64,000 bases of DNA from Promerops cafer (lineage: Eukaryota > Chordata > Aves > Passeriformes > Nectariniidae), in NCBI GenBank assembly GCA_013398275.1, contig VZSE01014423.1, forward strand, positions 310,001-374,000, given 5' to 3'. This document shows, one piece after another, positions 63,764 through 64,000 of the stretch. The notes below the pieces were generated by a model. It did no database searches. It had not been told where the DNA came from and saw nothing but the letters and a program-made list of their open reading frames with translations. Position numbers and translations under genes: made by a program. Numbering within the stretch: position 1 is the first letter of the stretch; every line of letters starts with the position of its first letter.

Positions 63764-64000
63764 TATCCTAAATCAGTGTTTCCACGCCGACCCTGTGGTG
63801 TGGGCCAGCCCCTATCCCAGGCTTAAAACGAGACATTTATAGCTTGAAACTATTCATAATCAAAATGAAGTTTTAATAAAGGTTAGTTTGCAAATCAAAT
63901 ATTCTATTATCATTTGATCTAAGCCTATTATTTATTTAAAAGTTTTGGTTAGGCTACTCAAGTAAGACTCCCATTTTTCAGCGTTTCATTCTTAATATCA
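63764..64000. other. Non-coding background to window end
   Basis: A short CpG-containing stretch ('ccacgccgaccctgtggtg' near 63782) directly follows the CR1. After it the sequence is AT-rich with no supported feature. Confidence 0.5.

Noticed and set aside
1..64000. Search for tRNA, rRNA, CRISPR, operon, toxin, phage or plasmid features
   Set aside because: Nothing of the kind is visible; composition and repeats show vertebrate nuclear DNA.

Overview
The window reads as AT-rich, CpG-poor vertebrate nuclear DNA from a bird. It holds no complete gene that I can recognise. The best taxonomic evidence is repeats. There is a clear 3' end of a CR1 LINE at about 63676-63763, ending in the CR1 signature around 'ccttccaaccca' and 'attctatgattctgtg'. 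An older reversed CR1 lies at about 3018-3436, and an avian-type ERVL-like LTR in reverse orientation lies at about 52108-52445. No bacterial, plasmid, phage or CRISPR features are present. The longest stop-free reading frames are only about 120 codons, as expected from chance in non-coding DNA of this composition. The window therefore looks like a gene desert or the inside of one or more very long introns.

Layout. Positions 1-10000 are plain non-coding DNA with one old CR1, a short LTR-like scrap (about 2072-2160) and a G-run cluster (8123-8142). Positions 10190-15340 hold four stretches of high-complexity, homeodomain-site-rich sequence that look like conserved non-coding elements. One carries a near-perfect palindrome (11736-11756) inside an exon-like segment. 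Positions 15341-31000 are mostly plain, with another enhancer-like stretch (about 21000-21400) and a 26-bp tandem duplication (25306-25350). Positions 31104-31341 on the minus strand are the best protein-coding candidate: an open segment with plausible splice sites and a convincing amino-acid composition, but no family I can name. Positions 33280-34300 hold a CpG-rich patch and a MIR-type SINE remnant. Positions 38160-39600 are the most unusual non-coding block, GC- and CpG-richer than their surroundings, with several G/C-run clusters and TAATTA-type sites; they look like a regulatory module or alternative promoter. From 41000 to the end there are old CR1 or LINE scraps, a possible terminal coiled-coil-like exon (47686-47824), the LTR, low-complexity tracts and the terminal CR1.

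The elements do not form a pathway. If the exon candidates and regulatory-looking blocks are real, they belong to genes extending outside the window. I found no support for a novel multi-gene system. Conservation calls below are inferences from sequence style, since no alignment could be run.
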